6,268 nt of DNA from the NCBI GenBank assembly GCA_041179245.1, contig JBEGTT010000229.1, positions 1 to 6,268 of the forward strand, in the 5' to 3' direction. Both the position numbers and the translations under genes were made by a program. Positions 5,890-6,268 of this stretch are shown here, one piece after another (position 1 is the first letter of the stretch; the number at the start of each line of letters is the position of its first letter). The stretch comes from JBEGTT01 sp041179245 (GTDB lineage: Bacteria > Pseudomonadota > Gammaproteobacteria > Burkholderiales > Rhodocyclaceae). Below the pieces are notes generated by a model. That model was not told where the DNA came from and made no database searches. It saw only the letters and a list, made by a program, of their open reading frames with translations.

Positions 5890-6268
5890 GCCGGGTACGC
5901 AATACCATGTGCGCCCTCACCATTTCAGGCATCCGTTCACGCAACTCACTTTGATCTGGCACCAGTAGGAGTTGGTTCAACAGGCCTGATGTAAACACCC
6001 AAGTGTCTCGCGCCAAAACATCCGAAGAAAGACCTTCTAGCGTCACCTGCTGCTCTACAGCCCGCTGATACACCTTCTTGAGCTTGGCTAAAAAATCCAG
6101 CGCGGGTTGGTTTACAACCTGCCGCACCTGGGCAAATTCTTTAACGTACTCACACCGCAACACCATAATTTCGAACATTTTCAATACGCTTGGCTGTTCG
6201 ATAACCACCTCAAAAAATTCTTTGATGGAACTTTCTATCGCCACCAAGGGGTCTAAGCGCTCATCCAG
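5885..6268 (-). CDS. TetR/AcrR family transcriptional regulator, C-terminal portion (cut by window edge)
   Basis: The frame runs open from the right edge to a TAG at 5885, giving the last 127 residues of a protein expected to be about 200-215 long. The visible part is all-helical and resembles the ligand-binding domain of AcrR/TtgR-type (MAATS, PF08361-like) repressors. It begins with LDERLDPLVAIESSI, continues through MFEIMVLRCEYVKEF (compare the FHKCEFV segment of AcrR) and ends in a C-terminal dimerisation helix region around TSGLLNQLLL. The N-terminal helix-turn-helix lies beyond the window. Many such regulators repress a divergently placed RND efflux operon, which would also be outside the window, so the target is unknown. 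It is convergent with the Nudix gene and shares the hairpin at its 3' end. Confidence 0.87.
   Translation of the reverse strand: MDERLDPLVAIESSIKEFFEVVIEQPSVLKMFEIMVLRCEYVKEFAQVRQVVNQPALDFLAKLKKVYQRAVEQQVTLEGLSSDVLARDTWVFTSGLLNQLLLVPDQSELRERMPEMVRAHMVLRTRR

Noticed and set aside
6245..6247. TTG start for a 120-residue stand-alone regulator domain
   Set aside because: The frame continues open to the window edge with family-consistent residues (LDERLDP), so this is an internal leucine codon of a larger TetR-type protein.
1..6268. A novel multi-gene defence, mobile or biosynthetic system
   Set aside because: Every gene fits a known family and all are arranged as normal core-genome operons. No repeat arrays, transposase, integrase, attachment sites or unusual fusions were seen.

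Overview
This window reads as an ordinary chromosomal segment from a Gram-negative proteobacterium, most likely a gammaproteobacterium, though a betaproteobacterium cannot be excluded. The evidence is the set of families present: YajQ, PpnP (DUF1255), DUF2788, DUF3579, a phasin_2-type phasin, and a TetR regulator with an AcrR/TtgR-like C-terminal half. A sulfur-oxidising Thiothrix-like lineage would fit the mid-range base composition, but that is only a guess. I see no mobile element, CRISPR array, rRNA, tRNA or sign of recent transfer.

Minus strand, 4411 down to the left edge: a tightly packed six-gene run, argD - argF - argG - DUF2788 - ppnP - yajQ, the last gene cut by the window edge. Gaps are 45, 12, 3, 2 and 5 bp, so co-transcription is very likely. 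ArgD, ArgF and ArgG cover three steps of arginine synthesis: N-acetylglutamate semialdehyde to N-acetylornithine, ornithine to citrulline, and citrulline to argininosuccinate. The remaining arg genes are not here. Downstream come a two-helix small membrane protein of unknown function, a cupin-like nucleoside phosphorylase and a YajQ-family nucleotide-binding protein.

Positions 4412-4611: a 200-bp divergent control region. It holds an extended -10 promoter reading right, a weaker candidate promoter reading left into argD, and a pair of GAATCAC repeats exactly 20 bp apart.

Plus strand, 4612-5854: a DUF3579 gene, an AT-rich spacer with a consensus -10 box, then a short phasin gene whose stop codon overlaps the start of an ADP-ribose pyrophosphatase-type Nudix hydrolase (TAATG). 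The overlap implies translational coupling.

Right end: a convergent minus-strand TetR/AcrR-family regulator lacking its N-terminal DNA-binding half because the window ends. A strong hairpin lies between it and the Nudix gene and overlaps the regulator's stop codon. No new multi-gene system is evident. The points worth checking are the conserved uncharacterised small genes riding with arginine synthesis, the short phasin-Nudix pair, and the repeats in the divergent promoter.
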